A stretch of 64,000 nt of DNA from Neolewinella aurantiaca (GTDB lineage: Bacteria > Bacteroidota > Bacteroidia > Chitinophagales > Saprospiraceae), in the NCBI RefSeq assembly GCF_008014675.1, contig NZ_VOXD01000020.1:1-64000 (forward strand), read 5' to 3'. Of the stretch, positions 1 to 10,003 are shown piece after piece; position 1 is the stretch's first letter, and each line of letters starts with the position of its first letter. The translations under genes were made by a program, and so were the position numbers. Below the pieces are notes generated by a model, which made no database searches, had not been told where the DNA came from, and was given only the letters and a program-made list of their open reading frames with translations.

Positions 1-137
1 TGAGTACCGGTACGCACCAGCCACAGAATGGCATCAAGTACATCCCGGAGTTGATGTTTTGTCTTGCGGTTGATTGGTAGATAATCTTTAACTTCGTTCC
101 ACTGGCTGTCAGTCAACCGAGTCCACTGCTTGGTCAT
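1..137 (-). CDS. IS5-superfamily transposase, N-terminal fragment running off the window
   Basis: The reverse strand reads from an ATG at 137 to the window edge without a stop and gives 45 residues beginning MTKQWTRLTDSQWNEV and ending near ILWLVRTGT. This is the usual N-terminus of small IS5-superfamily (DUF4096-type) transposases, with the conserved LTDxQW start and the LRDVLDAILWLVRTG block. The catalytic DDE residues would lie outside the window. The stretch is AT-richer than the chromosome around it, as expected for an acquired element. The family call is from motif memory, not a search. Confidence 0.8.
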   Translation of the reverse strand, partial: MTKQWTRLTDSQWNEVKDYLPINRKTKHQLRDVLDAILWLVRTGT

Positions 138-214
138 ATTTGTAGTGTTTAGCGACTTACAAGATACGACTGACAGCCTTTATATCTAAATTTTCATAAT
201 TTTAGACACGCTCT
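1..214 (-). mobile_element. 5' end of an IS5-type insertion sequence
   Basis: The transposase start at 137 is followed outward by about 75 AT-rich bases that end in a candidate terminal inverted repeat. Read inward from about 214 on the minus strand it is GAGCGTGTCTAAAATT, typical of IS5-type ends. A TTAA at 214-217 could be the target duplication. The other end lies outside the window, so the pair of repeats cannot be checked. Confidence 0.65.
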
Positions 215-215
215 T

Positions 216-554
216 AATAATATTTCTTATCAAGTACCAGAGAGCAATAACTCGCCATTAGATAAAAGAAAGAAGTATCTGACAGGTCGAATAGATGAAC
301 TGGTGAGTGACCTTGATGACATAATGCCAAAAGTACGCCCACTTTTTACTTATATGACAATATTTAGAAGTTTAGGACTTTACTCATTTTATCTGGTCAT
401 AGTTACTAGTGGAGTCTTTTTTTCGATTAAACTATCAGTATTTTTAATTGGATTGATTGTTATTGGTTATATGATCAAATTTGGAATCCGCCTATTGAGT
501 TCATCGATTATTAAGAACGCTACGACGAAGTATAGCCAAGTTCTAAAAAAATAA
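216..554 (+). pseudogene. 3' remnant of an AT-rich membrane-protein gene cut by the IS
   Basis: An open frame runs straight out of the IS end at about 216 to a TAA at 552-554. The first in-frame start-like codon is a GTG at 303, and the residues before it (around SPLDKRKKYLTGRIDELV) look like coding sequence, so this is probably the C-terminal part of a longer gene. The product has two hydrophobic segments (about LYSFYLVIVTSGVFF and VFLIGLIVIGYMI) and a basic tail. Base composition is much more AT-rich than the chromosome, which suggests foreign DNA. No family is recognised. Confidence 0.55.
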
Positions 555-566
555 TACACACAACAC

Positions 567-731
567 TTAAAGCTCAAAGGCAGCCCTGACGCAGTCGGGC
601 CTGCCGTTGCGCTTTTGGACTAACCCGCCATCCCACGATCCGGCCCTATGGGCATTGAACCAGTTGGAGATGGCAGTCTTGTGGGTGTAGCGGCCGAGGT
701 ATTCTGCACGCTTTTCCCAAACCACTTTGGT
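567..731 (-). pseudogene. Relic of an IS91-type (Y2) transposase
   Basis: The reverse strand has a short open stretch between a TGA at 732-734 and a TAA at 567-569. It contains KVVWEKRAEYLGRYTHKTAI, which matches the YLGRYTH(R/K)xAIS block conserved in IS91-family transposases. Only about 54 codons remain and the frame is closed on both sides, so it is not functional. It abuts the end of the SulP gene. I infer the family from this single block. Confidence 0.6.
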
Positions 732-743
732 TCAGGTATATCC

Positions 744-2441
744 TCACCCATGCTGCACCGCCGGCAGGTCCCAGCCCCGGTCGTCTCTGTTTCCGGAGAT
801 GTGGTTCAGTGCACTCTGGATGGAAAGGAAATGGCGCTCGGCGCCCATTCGCTCCATCAGTCCGCACTGGTAGAGCTTGTCCCGGACCGGGCCGATCATG
901 CCGCAGAAGTACAACTCAACGCCCTGCTTTTCGAGCATATCCAGAAAACCGGTAAGTACGAAGATGCCGGAAGTGTCGATGTCGTTGATGGTGTGCCCAT
1001 CCAGAATAACAGCCCTGAGGCTGTTCCCTTTTTCCTGCACTTTGACTTCCATCTGATCCCGGAAATATTCGGCGTTACCGAAGTAAAGCTCGGCATCGAA
1101 ACGGACGATCAGAATCCCCGCTTCCGCCTCAGCTCCTTCAAACCGTTGAATATTGCGGAAAGCATTGGTGCCGGGAATCCGGCCCAACTCCGCCAGGTGC
1201 GGCCGCGCCGCACGCCAGAACACGAAGAACAACGAAAGCAAGACTCCCCCGGCGATACCGTACTGCAGTCCGGCAAATAAGGTGAAAAAGAAGGTGATCA
1301 ATAGTGTGGAAAGCTCCTTCGGCGCGAGGTGGTAAAGCCGCTTCATCTCCGCAAGATCGAAAAGGTTTCGGACGGAGAAAATGATGATCGCCGCCAGTAC
1401 GGATACCGGGAGGTAGTAGAACCAAGGGGTAAGGAAGAGTAATACCGCAAGCAGCAGTACCACCGCAGTAACGTTGCTCAGGGCAGTTTTACCACCGGCA
1501 CCTTCCACCACCGCAGAACGGCTGAAACTGGCTGATGTAGGAATGGCAAGAAAGAAACTTCCCGCAATTTTGCTGAGGCCTAAGGCCATCAGTTCCCGGT
1601 TCGGGCTCACCCGGTAGTAGCCGTGTTTATGAACGAAAGCCTTGCCGATCGACAAGGTTTCCACGAAGCTGATAAGCGCCATTACCAGCGCCACGGGGGC
1701 CAACTGGCGCAGGGTGGCAGCATCTACGCCGGGGAGGGTAAACTGAGGGAGGCCCGGAGGGATATCTTCCAACGTCTTTACACCCCATCCTTTGCCCATA
1801 AAGCTGACCAGCAGAGTAGCAAGGATGAGCAGAACCAACATAACGGGGAATTTGGCCGGTAGCCACCGTTTTGCCGCAAAGAGCAACAGCAGTGTACCCA
1901 GGCCAAGCATTGCGGAAGGAAGGTGAAATTCAGACAGTCCATCCCAGAGCGAAAGCACGGTTTGGTGAAGGTACCCGCCACCCGCTGTTTCTATTCCCAG
2001 TAAAGTATCTACCTGGCTGACAATGATGAGTACCGCTGCGGCAGAGACGAATCCCGAAAGCACCGGTCGGCTGAGTAAACTGACAATCCCGCCCAGCCTA
2101 AGCAAACCGAAGGCAAGTTGAAGTACACCCGTTAGCCCGGCCAGAACAATGACGTAGCCGAGGTACTCCGCCGTAAATGGTTCGGCAATGCCACTAATCC
2201 CGTTCAGGCACAACAAAGAAGCCAGAGCTGTAGGGCCAACACTGACGTGCGGAGTCGTGGCGAGCAAGGCGTAGACGAGCATCGGAACCAGCGCAGCATA
2301 TAAACCATAAACAGGGTCAACGCCCGCCAGAAGACCGTAGGCCATCGCCTGCGGAATGAGCAAAATCCCCAGAGTAAGACCAGCGGTAAGGTCCGGCAAC
2401 AGTCCGGTTTTGACATAATTTGGAGGGGAGGCGAACCACAT
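744..2441 (-). CDS. SulP-family inorganic anion transporter with STAS domain
   Basis: A 565-residue inner-membrane protein of the SulP (SLC26-like) family, which moves sulfate, bicarbonate or other anions. The membrane part, about residues 8-400, opens with the family block DLTAGLTLGILLIPQAMAYG and has roughly 10-14 hydrophobic segments. The C-terminal STAS domain, about 430-550, has the VILDGHTINDIDTSG strand-loop region. I chose the ATG at 2441 because family members start about 10 residues before this block; a GTG at 2501 would add 20 residues that look unrelated. The gene lies just downstream of the persulfide dioxygenase gene on the same strand, so the substrate may be sulfate or sulfite, but the sequence alone does not show this. 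Confidence 0.9.
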   Translation of the reverse strand: MWFASPPNYVKTGLLPDLTAGLTLGILLIPQAMAYGLLAGVDPVYGLYAALVPMLVYALLATTPHVSVGPTALASLLCLNGISGIAEPFTAEYLGYVIVLAGLTGVLQLAFGLLRLGGIVSLLSRPVLSGFVSAAAVLIIVSQVDTLLGIETAGGGYLHQTVLSLWDGLSEFHLPSAMLGLGTLLLLFAAKRWLPAKFPVMLVLLILATLLVSFMGKGWGVKTLEDIPPGLPQFTLPGVDAATLRQLAPVALVMALISFVETLSIGKAFVHKHGYYRVSPNRELMALGLSKIAGSFFLAIPTSASFSRSAVVEGAGGKTALSNVTAVVLLLAVLLFLTPWFYYLPVSVLAAIIIFSVRNLFDLAEMKRLYHLAPKELSTLLITFFFTLFAGLQYGIAGGVLLSLFFVFWRAARPHLAELGRIPGTNAFRNIQRFEGAEAEAGILIVRFDAELYFGNAEYFRDQMEVKVQEKGNSLRAVILDGHTINDIDTSGIFVLTGFLDMLEKQGVELYFCGMIGPVRDKLYQCGLMERMGAERHFLSIQSALNHISGNRDDRGWDLPAVQHG

Positions 2442-2548
2442 AGAATCAATGTCCGGGGCAAAGCACAATCGGCCTGCTCTGATGAGTAATGTGCCAGGCA
2501 CATCTTTAATTAAGTCGTAAGCAGGGAGAAGATACTGCTGATGCCAGA

Positions 2549-3931
2549 CTATTCCGCTTCGAGCGCTAAAATATCAGCCACCTTGTCTTGTACATTCACC
2601 ACTTTGTCGTAGCCACGCGACTTCAGTAAGCTCGTGGCGATGGTTGACCGGTAGCCACTTCCGCAGTGAATGTAAACGGTTTTGTCTTTGCTTATTTCAT
2701 CCATCCGTGCGTTGAATTCGGAGAGGGGAAGATTAACGGCGGTGCTGAGGTGTCCATTGGCAAATTCTGTCGGTTTGCGGGCATCAATGATGCTTTTGGC
2801 TGCTCCGAAGGAAAGGGCATCGCCAAAGGTGTCGGCCTTGATCGTTGCGATGCTGTCTACTTCGCCGCCGTAAGCTTTCCACGCAGTAATGCCGCCATCG
2901 AGGTAGCCCAGTGTATTGTCGTATCCCACCCGACTGAGGCGTTCCACAGCTTCGGCTTCGCGACCAGCATCGGTGACCAGGAGGATGGGCTGACTAAGGT
3001 CAGGGATCATTTCTCCCGCCCAGGGAGCGAAGCTCCCGTCGAGACCGATGAAAATACTGTTCGGGACAAAACCCGCAACGAAGTCCTCCTTGCTGCGTAC
3101 GTCCAGAATCAGCGGGCGTTCGGCGTTGGCGACCCGCTCAAAATCGGCAGGTGACAGGGCAACGTTGCCGGTTTTCATCACTTGGGTAAAAGATTCGTAG
3201 CCTTCTTTATTCATCCGCACATTCTCTCCGAAGTAGGCCGGGGGCGGCAGCAGGCCTTCGGTGACCTCCTGGATGAATTCTTCGCGCGTCATGTCGGCGC
3301 GCAGGGCGTAGTTGGTTTCCTTTTGGTTGCCAAGGGTGTCCTGTGTTTCGCTGCTCATCTTTTTGCCGCAGGCAGAGCCTGCGCCGTGGGCCGGGTAAAC
3401 GATAACGTCGTTAGGGAGTACCATGATTTTGCGGCGCAAACTTTCGTAGAGAAGCCCGGCAAGGTCTTCCATTGTCAGGGCTCCTTTCTTCTGGGCAAGG
3501 TCTGGCCGGCCAACATCGCCGATGAAAAGCGTGTCGCCGGAGAAAATAGCCTCCGGTGTTCCCTTTTCATCGAGCAAAAGGTAGGTCGTACTCTCCAGCG
3601 TATGCCCGGGAGTGTGCAAAGCACGGATAGTGAGTTTACCTACTTTGAATTCCTCGCCGTCGGTGGCCTCGTATTTCTCGTAACCGGTCTTAGCGCCTGG
3701 TCCGTAAACGATGGTAGCTCCGGTTTTTTCCGCAAGATCCAGGTGCCCGCTGACGAAGTCGGCGTGAAAGTGGGTCTCAAAGATGTACTTGATGGTCGCT
3801 CCGTCTTTAGCAGCTCGTTCCAGGTAAGGAGCCGGGCTGCGCAGAGGGTCTACGATAGCAGCCTCTCCGTCACTTTCAATGTAATAAGCGCCCTGGGCAA
3901 GGCATCCGGTATAAATTTGGTCGATGGTCAT
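2549..3931 (-). CDS. Persulfide dioxygenase fused to two rhodanese domains (CstB-like)
   Basis: A 460-residue cytoplasmic protein. The N-terminal metallo-beta-lactamase domain (about 1-245) is of the ETHE1/persulfide dioxygenase type, with THFHADFVSGH (H54, H56, D58, H63), HTPGH (H110) and FSGDTLFIGDVGRPDL. Two rhodanese domains follow at about 265-365 and 370-460. The first has DAGREAE where the active-site loop should be and lacks the cysteine. The second has HCGSGYRS with cysteine near 423. MBL + dead rhodanese + live rhodanese is the layout of CstB, which oxidises persulfides to thiosulfate. A TACCTTCG box lies 4 bases before the ATG. The SulP gene follows, so this probably forms a sulfide-detoxification operon. 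Confidence 0.9.
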   Translation of the reverse strand: MTIDQIYTGCLAQGAYYIESDGEAAIVDPLRSPAPYLERAAKDGATIKYIFETHFHADFVSGHLDLAEKTGATIVYGPGAKTGYEKYEATDGEEFKVGKLTIRALHTPGHTLESTTYLLLDEKGTPEAIFSGDTLFIGDVGRPDLAQKKGALTMEDLAGLLYESLRRKIMVLPNDVIVYPAHGAGSACGKKMSSETQDTLGNQKETNYALRADMTREEFIQEVTEGLLPPPAYFGENVRMNKEGYESFTQVMKTGNVALSPADFERVANAERPLILDVRSKEDFVAGFVPNSIFIGLDGSFAPWAGEMIPDLSQPILLVTDAGREAEAVERLSRVGYDNTLGYLDGGITAWKAYGGEVDSIATIKADTFGDALSFGAAKSIIDARKPTEFANGHLSTAVNLPLSEFNARMDEISKDKTVYIHCGSGYRSTIATSLLKSRGYDKVVNVQDKVADILALEAE

Positions 3932-3935
3932 ACAG

Positions 3936-3943
3936 CGAAGGTA
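3936..3943 (-). promoter_or_regulatory. -7-like box directly before the persulfide dioxygenase start
   Basis: TACCTTCG on the minus strand differs by one base from TAnnTTTG and ends 4 bases before the ATG at 3931, so a transcript from here would have little or no leader. No clear -33 TTTG is visible. Confidence 0.4.
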
Positions 3944-4099
3944 GTGTTATATGATGGTTTGTTCATGTAACGTCGTTGGTAGCGACTGAGTTGAGGCTCT
4001 GGCGCATCACTGGATGGTGCTGAAGAAAGTGCATTCTTCGGGTCTGAAGAGAGAACCGCAAGAGGAGACCGTAACTGTACGATAATTCATTAACCGGTT

Positions 4100-4888
4100 T
4101 TACTTATACCAGTCCAGTACTCGCACTTCGATGCTTTTATCGCCTTCGTTTACCATCGCAGCGAATTTTTCGGTATCCATGAAAGTACCGTCTTTATTAC
4201 GGTAATGGAAAGGGTATACGACGCGAGGCTTGAAGTCGAGCACAGCATCGGCAGCATCCGCCATAGTCATGGTGTAGGGGAGGTTCATACAGACGAACGC
4301 AAAGTCGATGTCGTTCAGCGCTCTCATTTCTTTGATCGGGCCGGTATCTCCGCTGAAGTAGTAGCGTTCGTTGCCGAGTTCGATAACGTAACCATTGAAG
4401 TCGCCCGGAGGGTGTGGTGCTGATTCTGATTCAGGAAGGTTGTAAGCTGCGAGGGCGTTGATGTTGATATCACCGCGCGCAGCATCGTCTCCGTTGGCGA
4501 GGGTGGTTATTTTTGCGAAGCCGAATTCTTCAGCTTGTGAGGTGACGGCCTCGGGGCCAAAGAGCTCCGCTTTGCTCAGGTCGAGTGCAGAAAGAACCTC
4601 TTTATTGAAGTGATCGCCGTGGGTATGGGTGATCAGAACCATATCCGGAGCCGGGAAACCATCGAACTTCCCGGGCTTGTCGTACGGGTCGATGAAGATG
4701 GTTTTGCCACCGTACTCCAGTACTACAGCGGAGTGGAAAACAGGCGTCATTTTTACCGCCGATTGTTCGGCGGGTTTAGTCATCGGCTCTTTAGCTTCCG
4801 TATCCGGAGCTTCAGCGGTCGAAGAAGGGGCTGGCTCTCCACAGGAAAAAAAGGCAAGGGCCAGGAGAAGTAGCAAAAGGTTGCGCAT
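4100..4888 (-). CDS. Metallo-beta-lactamase-fold hydrolase lipoprotein (UlaG/UPF0173-like)
   Basis: 262 residues from the ATG at 4888. That start gives the lipoprotein signal MRNLLLLLLALAFFSCGEP with lipobox cysteine at 16; the ORF upstream of it has no signal character. After a Pro/Glu/Ala-rich linker (about 17-45) comes an MBL domain with FHSAVVLEYGGKTIFIDPY, ITHTHGDHFN (metal-binding HxHxDH) and YYFSGDTG. This order is that of the UPF0173/UlaG-like L-ascorbate-6-phosphate lactonase branch, whose members often have unknown substrates. Expected to be tethered to a membrane in the envelope. A copy of the 17-bp dispersed element lies 208 bases upstream. Confidence 0.85.
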   Translation of the reverse strand: MRNLLLLLLALAFFSCGEPAPSSTAEAPDTEAKEPMTKPAEQSAVKMTPVFHSAVVLEYGGKTIFIDPYDKPGKFDGFPAPDMVLITHTHGDHFNKEVLSALDLSKAELFGPEAVTSQAEEFGFAKITTLANGDDAARGDININALAAYNLPESESAPHPPGDFNGYVIELGNERYYFSGDTGPIKEMRALNDIDFAFVCMNLPYTMTMADAADAVLDFKPRVVYPFHYRNKDGTFMDTEKFAAMVNEGDKSIEVRVLDWYK

Positions 4889-5199
4889 AACTTGTTGGTT
4901 TGGTATTGCTGTAACCCGGTGGCTCCCTTCTGGTTCGGACCGGAAAGTTGGGATCGTGTATTTGCAGTGTATCAGCACCCGTTAACATATACCTAAGTCA
5001 AATTGGTTGGGTATATCTTCTGCCTCCTGGGGCTCGGTTTTGGCCGAAAGACACGACTCAGCAGCTGCAACAATGTCAAAAAAAAACTTCATTTTGCACC
5101 TGCGTGCGCGCCAGAAGTGTTGCTTTGAGAATAGGAGACCAACGAACCAACAAGCAGTAGCCCCCAAAAGACCAACGATCCAACAAACCAATCCCCCCT
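4889..5199. other. Gene-free stretch between MBL lipoprotein gene and moxR
   Basis: About 310 bases with no credible ORF. It contains one dispersed element (5096-5112) and a G-poor tract at 5139-5190 rich in ACCAACGAACC-like words. No clear terminator or TAnnTTTG box is seen. Confidence 0.5.
5096..5112 (+). repeat. Dispersed 17-bp element, copy 1
   Basis: GCACCTGCGTGCGCGCC preceded by ATTTT and followed by AGAA; matches GCACCTGCGNNNGCGCC exactly. It lies 208 bases upstream of the MBL lipoprotein start, in the opposite orientation to that gene. Confidence 0.8.
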
Positions 5200-6192
<993 letters not shown>

Positions 6193-6501
6193 GGGCGGGG
6201 TTGTTAGTCTTTAGTTAGTTGGGGGCCGCTAAGATAGGAAAGCTGTTTGGAAGTCCACTGCCTTGCAACCAATTGCCTGATTGATTGTATGACTGCTGAA
6301 CATTTTCGGGCGCGGACGCAGGTGCCAAAGCGGGTTTCCTGAAGAAGGGACTAAGCACTTCTTTTTAAAAGCCCCGGCGCGAGGCCGGGCAAAAAATGTT
6401 CTCTAAGATTCCTATTCCCGTCAAAACACGCGCTTACAACGATCAAAAAAGAGCAAAAGCCCTCCGAATTTACGACTTTTGCGGCCAGTAAAAAATCTAT
6501 C
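6193..6501. other. Divergent intergenic region moxR / ferredoxin reductase
   Basis: About 309 bases. It holds a TATCTTAG box (6230-6237, minus, one base off the -7 consensus) before moxR, a dispersed element at 6309-6325 and a G+C hairpin at 6371-6390 (GCCCcGGC / GCCGGGC) flanked by TTTTAAAA and AAAAAA. On the minus strand the hairpin resembles a terminator, but no gene is known to end there. Confidence 0.5.
6309..6325 (-). repeat. Dispersed 17-bp element, copy 2
   Basis: On the minus strand GCACCTGCGTCCGCGCC, preceded by CTTTG and followed by CGAAAATG. It points toward moxR, 117 bases before its start. Confidence 0.85.
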
Positions 6502-7611
6502 ATGAGTCAACCGACCTTCCACTCCCTGACGATCAGTTCCATTCAGCCGGAAACGGACAAGGCGATCACCGTCTCGTTTAAGCCCGCTGCCGCCGACGCC
6601 GGACACTTCAAATTTCTCGCGGGCCAGTACCTGACGCTGAAGTTTGTGGTCCACGGTAAGGAAGAGCGCCGTGCCTACAGCATGTGCTCCGCACCGCAGG
6701 ACGATGAGATCGCAGTAACGGTAAAGCGCGTGAAAGGAGGGGTGGTAAGTAACCACATCGCCGACAACCTCAAAGTAGGAGATGTGGTCGAAGTTATGCC
6801 CCCGCAGGGCCGCTTCCTCGTGAAACCCGATCCCGCTGCCCGGCGTGATTACTACCTCTTTGGCGCGGGTAGCGGAATTACACCGCTGATGTCGATCATC
6901 CGCACTTTGCTCGAAGAAGAACCAAAATCCCGCATCCACCTGCTCTACGGCAACCGCGACGAAAAAAATATCATCTTCGAAGAGCAACTGAACGAATTGG
7001 CCCGGCGTCACGAAGGTCAGTTCTTTGTACAGCATACCTTATCGCGCCCCGTTAAGCACAAGGCTGGCGGCCTGAGAGGGCTGTTCGGTGGTGGGAAAAC
7101 CACCTGGCAGGGAGCTAAAGGCCGGGTCGATATCGCTGCTGTGCAGCGCTTCATTCAGGATAATCCCGGTGCTGTTGACGACAAGAACTATTACATCTGC
7201 GGTCCTGGTGAGATGATCGATAATGTGGAACAGGCACTACTGGGCCTCGGTATGAAGAAGGCGGATATTCACTCTGAGCGCTTCCTCTCTGCCAACGCTG
7301 CCCAGAAAAAAGCTGCTGCAGATACACCGGTTGCCGGTGGTAAGGTTGTAGCGAAGATAAGTGGCAAGGAAGTCACGGTTGATCTGAAACCAGGCCAGAC
7401 CATTCTCGACGGCCTGCTGGAATCGGGAGCAACTCCTGCTTACAGCTGCCTGGCGGGAGCCTGTAGTACCTGCATGGCAAAGGTGACAAAGGGAGGAGTT
7501 AAAATGGAGGTTTGCTTCGCACTCGACGATGATGAAATCGCCGACGGCTACATCCTCGCCTGTCAGGCTCACCCCACTACCGAGGAAGTTTACGTCGAAT
7601 TCGAGAGCTAA
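6502..7611 (+). CDS. Ferredoxin-NAD(P)H reductase with C-terminal 2Fe-2S domain (PaaE-like)
   Basis: 369 residues in three domains. The FAD domain (about 1-105) has RRAYSMCSAP. The NAD(P)H domain (about 110-245) has FGAGSGITPLMS and ends with YYICGPGEMIDNV. The plant-type ferredoxin domain (about 280-369) has CLAGACSTC (C316, C321, C324) and C354 as cluster ligands. This is the layout of PaaE/PaaK, the reductase of the phenylacetyl-CoA epoxidase, and of related electron donors. No paaABCD genes are nearby, so the partner oxygenase is unknown and the gene is likely a general electron-transfer reductase. Confidence 0.9.
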   Translation: MSQPTFHSLTISSIQPETDKAITVSFKPAAADAGHFKFLAGQYLTLKFVVHGKEERRAYSMCSAPQDDEIAVTVKRVKGGVVSNHIADNLKVGDVVEVMPPQGRFLVKPDPAARRDYYLFGAGSGITPLMSIIRTLLEEEPKSRIHLLYGNRDEKNIIFEEQLNELARRHEGQFFVQHTLSRPVKHKAGGLRGLFGGGKTTWQGAKGRVDIAAVQRFIQDNPGAVDDKNYYICGPGEMIDNVEQALLGLGMKKADIHSERFLSANAAQKKAAADTPVAGGKVVAKISGKEVTVDLKPGQTILDGLLESGATPAYSCLAGACSTCMAKVTKGGVKMEVCFALDDDEIADGYILACQAHPTTEEVYVEFES

Positions 7612-7654
7612 TAAGACCGTTGGTGCGAAATTATGGCTACTGAATAACCTCTCG

Positions 7655-7677
7655 TTATGTCCGGAAACCGGACATAA
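7655..7677 (+). terminator. Perfect 10-bp hairpin after the ferredoxin reductase
   Basis: TTATGTCCGG, loop AAA, CCGGACATAA. It lies 44 bases after the reductase stop, so a terminator is likely, but there is no U tract. An operator for the downstream PD40 gene is the alternative. Confidence 0.45.
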
Positions 7678-7806
7678 ATGCTAACTTTAATACTACTCTA
7701 ACTCGCTAAGGGACAACTTAGAACTGAGGTAATACGTAATTAAAATGACCCCGAAAGATGACATTAGTCTCCCGACGGCGTCTAAAGAGTAGCCAGAAGT
7801 CATTCC

Positions 7807-9984
7807 ATGCCAAATCTCAACCACACGATATCGCTGATTTTTCTGATTTTTATGACGTGTTCTGGGCTCGGAGCACAGGTAATGATCAGCCAGCAAGGGC
7901 TGGAGGCCCCACAGGAAAAAGACCCTGTACTACGTGCCGACGGACAGGTGTTGTTCTTTACCCGCCCGAACTTCGAAAATAATAAGGGAACGGATAATGC
8001 GGCAGATATCTGGATCACGAACCGTAATGCTGACGGAAGCTGGGGCCGGGCCCTCAACCCGGGCTCTCCGATAAATTCGTTCGCCCATGATCGTGCTCTG
8101 GCTATCAGCCCCGATGGCAACCGCCTGGCTGTGCTTCGGACGGGAGCAGTAAGTTATATCGATTTGCTTGAAACCAGCGGGCGTAACTGGAGGGTGCTGG
8201 ATACCTGGACCCTTCCTGATGATGTCGCTCCCCGCTATGACCTTACTTTTGACCCTAACGGCCAGCAACTGATCTACAGCGCATATGATCAGGGCAACCT
8301 CAATCTCTTTCGCAGAGAAGCTCTGCCAAATGGCCTGTGGGCCAGCCCCGAAGCAATCAAGGAACTGAACGGCCCGGGAAACGAAACGGGCCCGAATCTT
8401 GCCGCCGATGGCCGGACGCTGTACTTTCAGCGTGATGGAAACCGGTGGTTCAACCAGACATCGCCGGGCGGGCAGCCCCGGCCCGTAGCCATACCGGGAA
8501 GCGTCACCCAGTTTTCTCCTGCTCTGAACGGCCGTCAGATTATAGCCGTCGTCAAAGTGGGTTCTGCCGGTGATCATCTTCAGCTTTTATCTGCCGAGGC
8601 CGCTGACCTGCCCCCGGCAGGTGAGGTCGTTCTCGGGCAACTTCACGCGCCGCCTCCACTGGGCGAAGACCTGAGCCGTATTACCCTGAATACCGGAGAA
8701 TCACTAAGCGTTCGCCCCGACATCCTCCAGCGTTATGCTGTGTTTCTGAGAACTGACGAAAGCCTCGTTGGCGCTGCTGCCGGAGGACAAACCTCTACGG
8801 GGGAGTTGGCGACGACCCAGGGTGTTCGCTCTCCTGCTTCCGACCGGAGCCGTATCGAGGCGGGCATCGCCCGCCGTCAGCGGGAACTGGATCGTCTCGA
8901 TCGTGATCGCAGAAAGTTCGACCTCGTAGCTCCGAAAACGGAGGATCCGGAACTGGCGGCCTTGCGGAGCCAGTACCGGGAGGTTAGCGGAGATACCCTG
9001 CCACCGGCAACAACCGCTAAAGGAACCGATACCCGCTACGCTGCGGAGTTGAGCGAGCTGGAACGCATGAAGGCCAAATTCCGTCGCCAGCAAAACGAGA
9101 AACTGGAACAGCGCAACAGAGGAAGTCACAACTGGTCGGCGAAAGGAACAACACCTCAACCAGCCACTGCTGCTCCGGAGGTTCCCTCCATTGGCGATAG
9201 TTACCGCCCAATCGACCCCGCTGGGGTCGCAGCGGCGCGCGAACGGGCTTATCAGGACAGCTTACGGCTTGCCGCCGAAATACGGGCTGGCCTGCAGCGC
9301 GACAAGAGCCCCCGCGTCTACGAACGGGATACCTGGGAAAACGAAGTCCGGCAGGGCTTACCCCGCAAGGAGCCTCTTTCCCCCGCAGAAGTAACACGAC
9401 TGGACGCTGACTATCAGCGCAAACTCTCGGAACTCGAAGCGCTACGCGCTGAGTTGCACCGGCTGGATGGTACAACGCCCACCAATACGCAACCTGCGGT
9501 TTCTGCTCCTCCGACGGGACAGCGCTGGTCCGCTAAGGGAGACCCGTACAACCGCACTGCCACTCCTCAGTCTTACGGACAACCATCGGCAGGAACAACG
9601 AGCCAACGTACAGCGCCGAATCAGTACAGTGCTGCCGCGTCAGGCAGCTATAACTCCGGAGCTGCCACCACCAAACCCGGAGGAGCGCCAATGCCGGCTG
9701 GTATCAGCTTTATCCCTAATACCGCCTATCCGGATAGCCGCGGCTATACAGGGCTTGATCAGTTAATGGGGCTTATTCAGCAGTCGACCTCGGTACTCGA
9801 GATACGCGTACATACGCCACTCGACCTCGATCCGCGGGCCGCTCAACTCCTGAGCGAAGAGCGGGCGACGACCATCCGGAATTTTCTGAACAGTAAAGGA
9901 ATCCCCGCCGCCAACTATAAAGTAATCGGTTTCGGTAACAACATTACCGGGCAGCAGGGAGAGCGAGTCGAAGTCGTTCGGTAA
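7807..9984 (+). CDS. PD40 beta-propeller / OmpA-like outer-membrane protein
   Basis: 725 residues. It starts with a Sec signal (about 1-23, hydrophobic to CSGLGAQ). Residues about 30-270 hold WD40-like PD40 repeats with the usual phrases, for example ALAISPDGNRLAV, LTFDPNGQQLIYSA and GPNLAADGRTLYF. Residues about 330-640 are charged and then Pro/Ser/Thr/Gln-rich low complexity, with coiled-coil-like RRQRELDRLDRDRRKF and two WSAKG motifs. The last ~90 residues resemble an OmpA peptidoglycan-binding domain (LSEERATTIRNFLNSKGIPA, YKVIGFGN), although the usual GHTD is VHTPLD. It probably links the outer membrane to peptidoglycan. Such proteins are common in Bacteroidota. Confidence 0.8.
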   Translation: MPNLNHTISLIFLIFMTCSGLGAQVMISQQGLEAPQEKDPVLRADGQVLFFTRPNFENNKGTDNAADIWITNRNADGSWGRALNPGSPINSFAHDRALAISPDGNRLAVLRTGAVSYIDLLETSGRNWRVLDTWTLPDDVAPRYDLTFDPNGQQLIYSAYDQGNLNLFRREALPNGLWASPEAIKELNGPGNETGPNLAADGRTLYFQRDGNRWFNQTSPGGQPRPVAIPGSVTQFSPALNGRQIIAVVKVGSAGDHLQLLSAEAADLPPAGEVVLGQLHAPPPLGEDLSRITLNTGESLSVRPDILQRYAVFLRTDESLVGAAAGGQTSTGELATTQGVRSPASDRSRIEAGIARRQRELDRLDRDRRKFDLVAPKTEDPELAALRSQYREVSGDTLPPATTAKGTDTRYAAELSELERMKAKFRRQQNEKLEQRNRGSHNWSAKGTTPQPATAAPEVPSIGDSYRPIDPAGVAAARERAYQDSLRLAAEIRAGLQRDKSPRVYERDTWENEVRQGLPRKEPLSPAEVTRLDADYQRKLSELEALRAELHRLDGTTPTNTQPAVSAPPTGQRWSAKGDPYNRTATPQSYGQPSAGTTSQRTAPNQYSAAASGSYNSGAATTKPGGAPMPAGISFIPNTAYPDSRGYTGLDQLMGLIQQSTSVLEIRVHTPLDLDPRAAQLLSEERATTIRNFLNSKGIPAANYKVIGFGNNITGQQGERVEVVR

Positions 9985-10003
9985 TCAGCAATGTCCGCCT
10001 GCT

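Noticed and set aside
3182-3970. 262-codon frame antisense to the persulfide dioxygenase gene
   Set aside because: Shadow of a well-supported gene.
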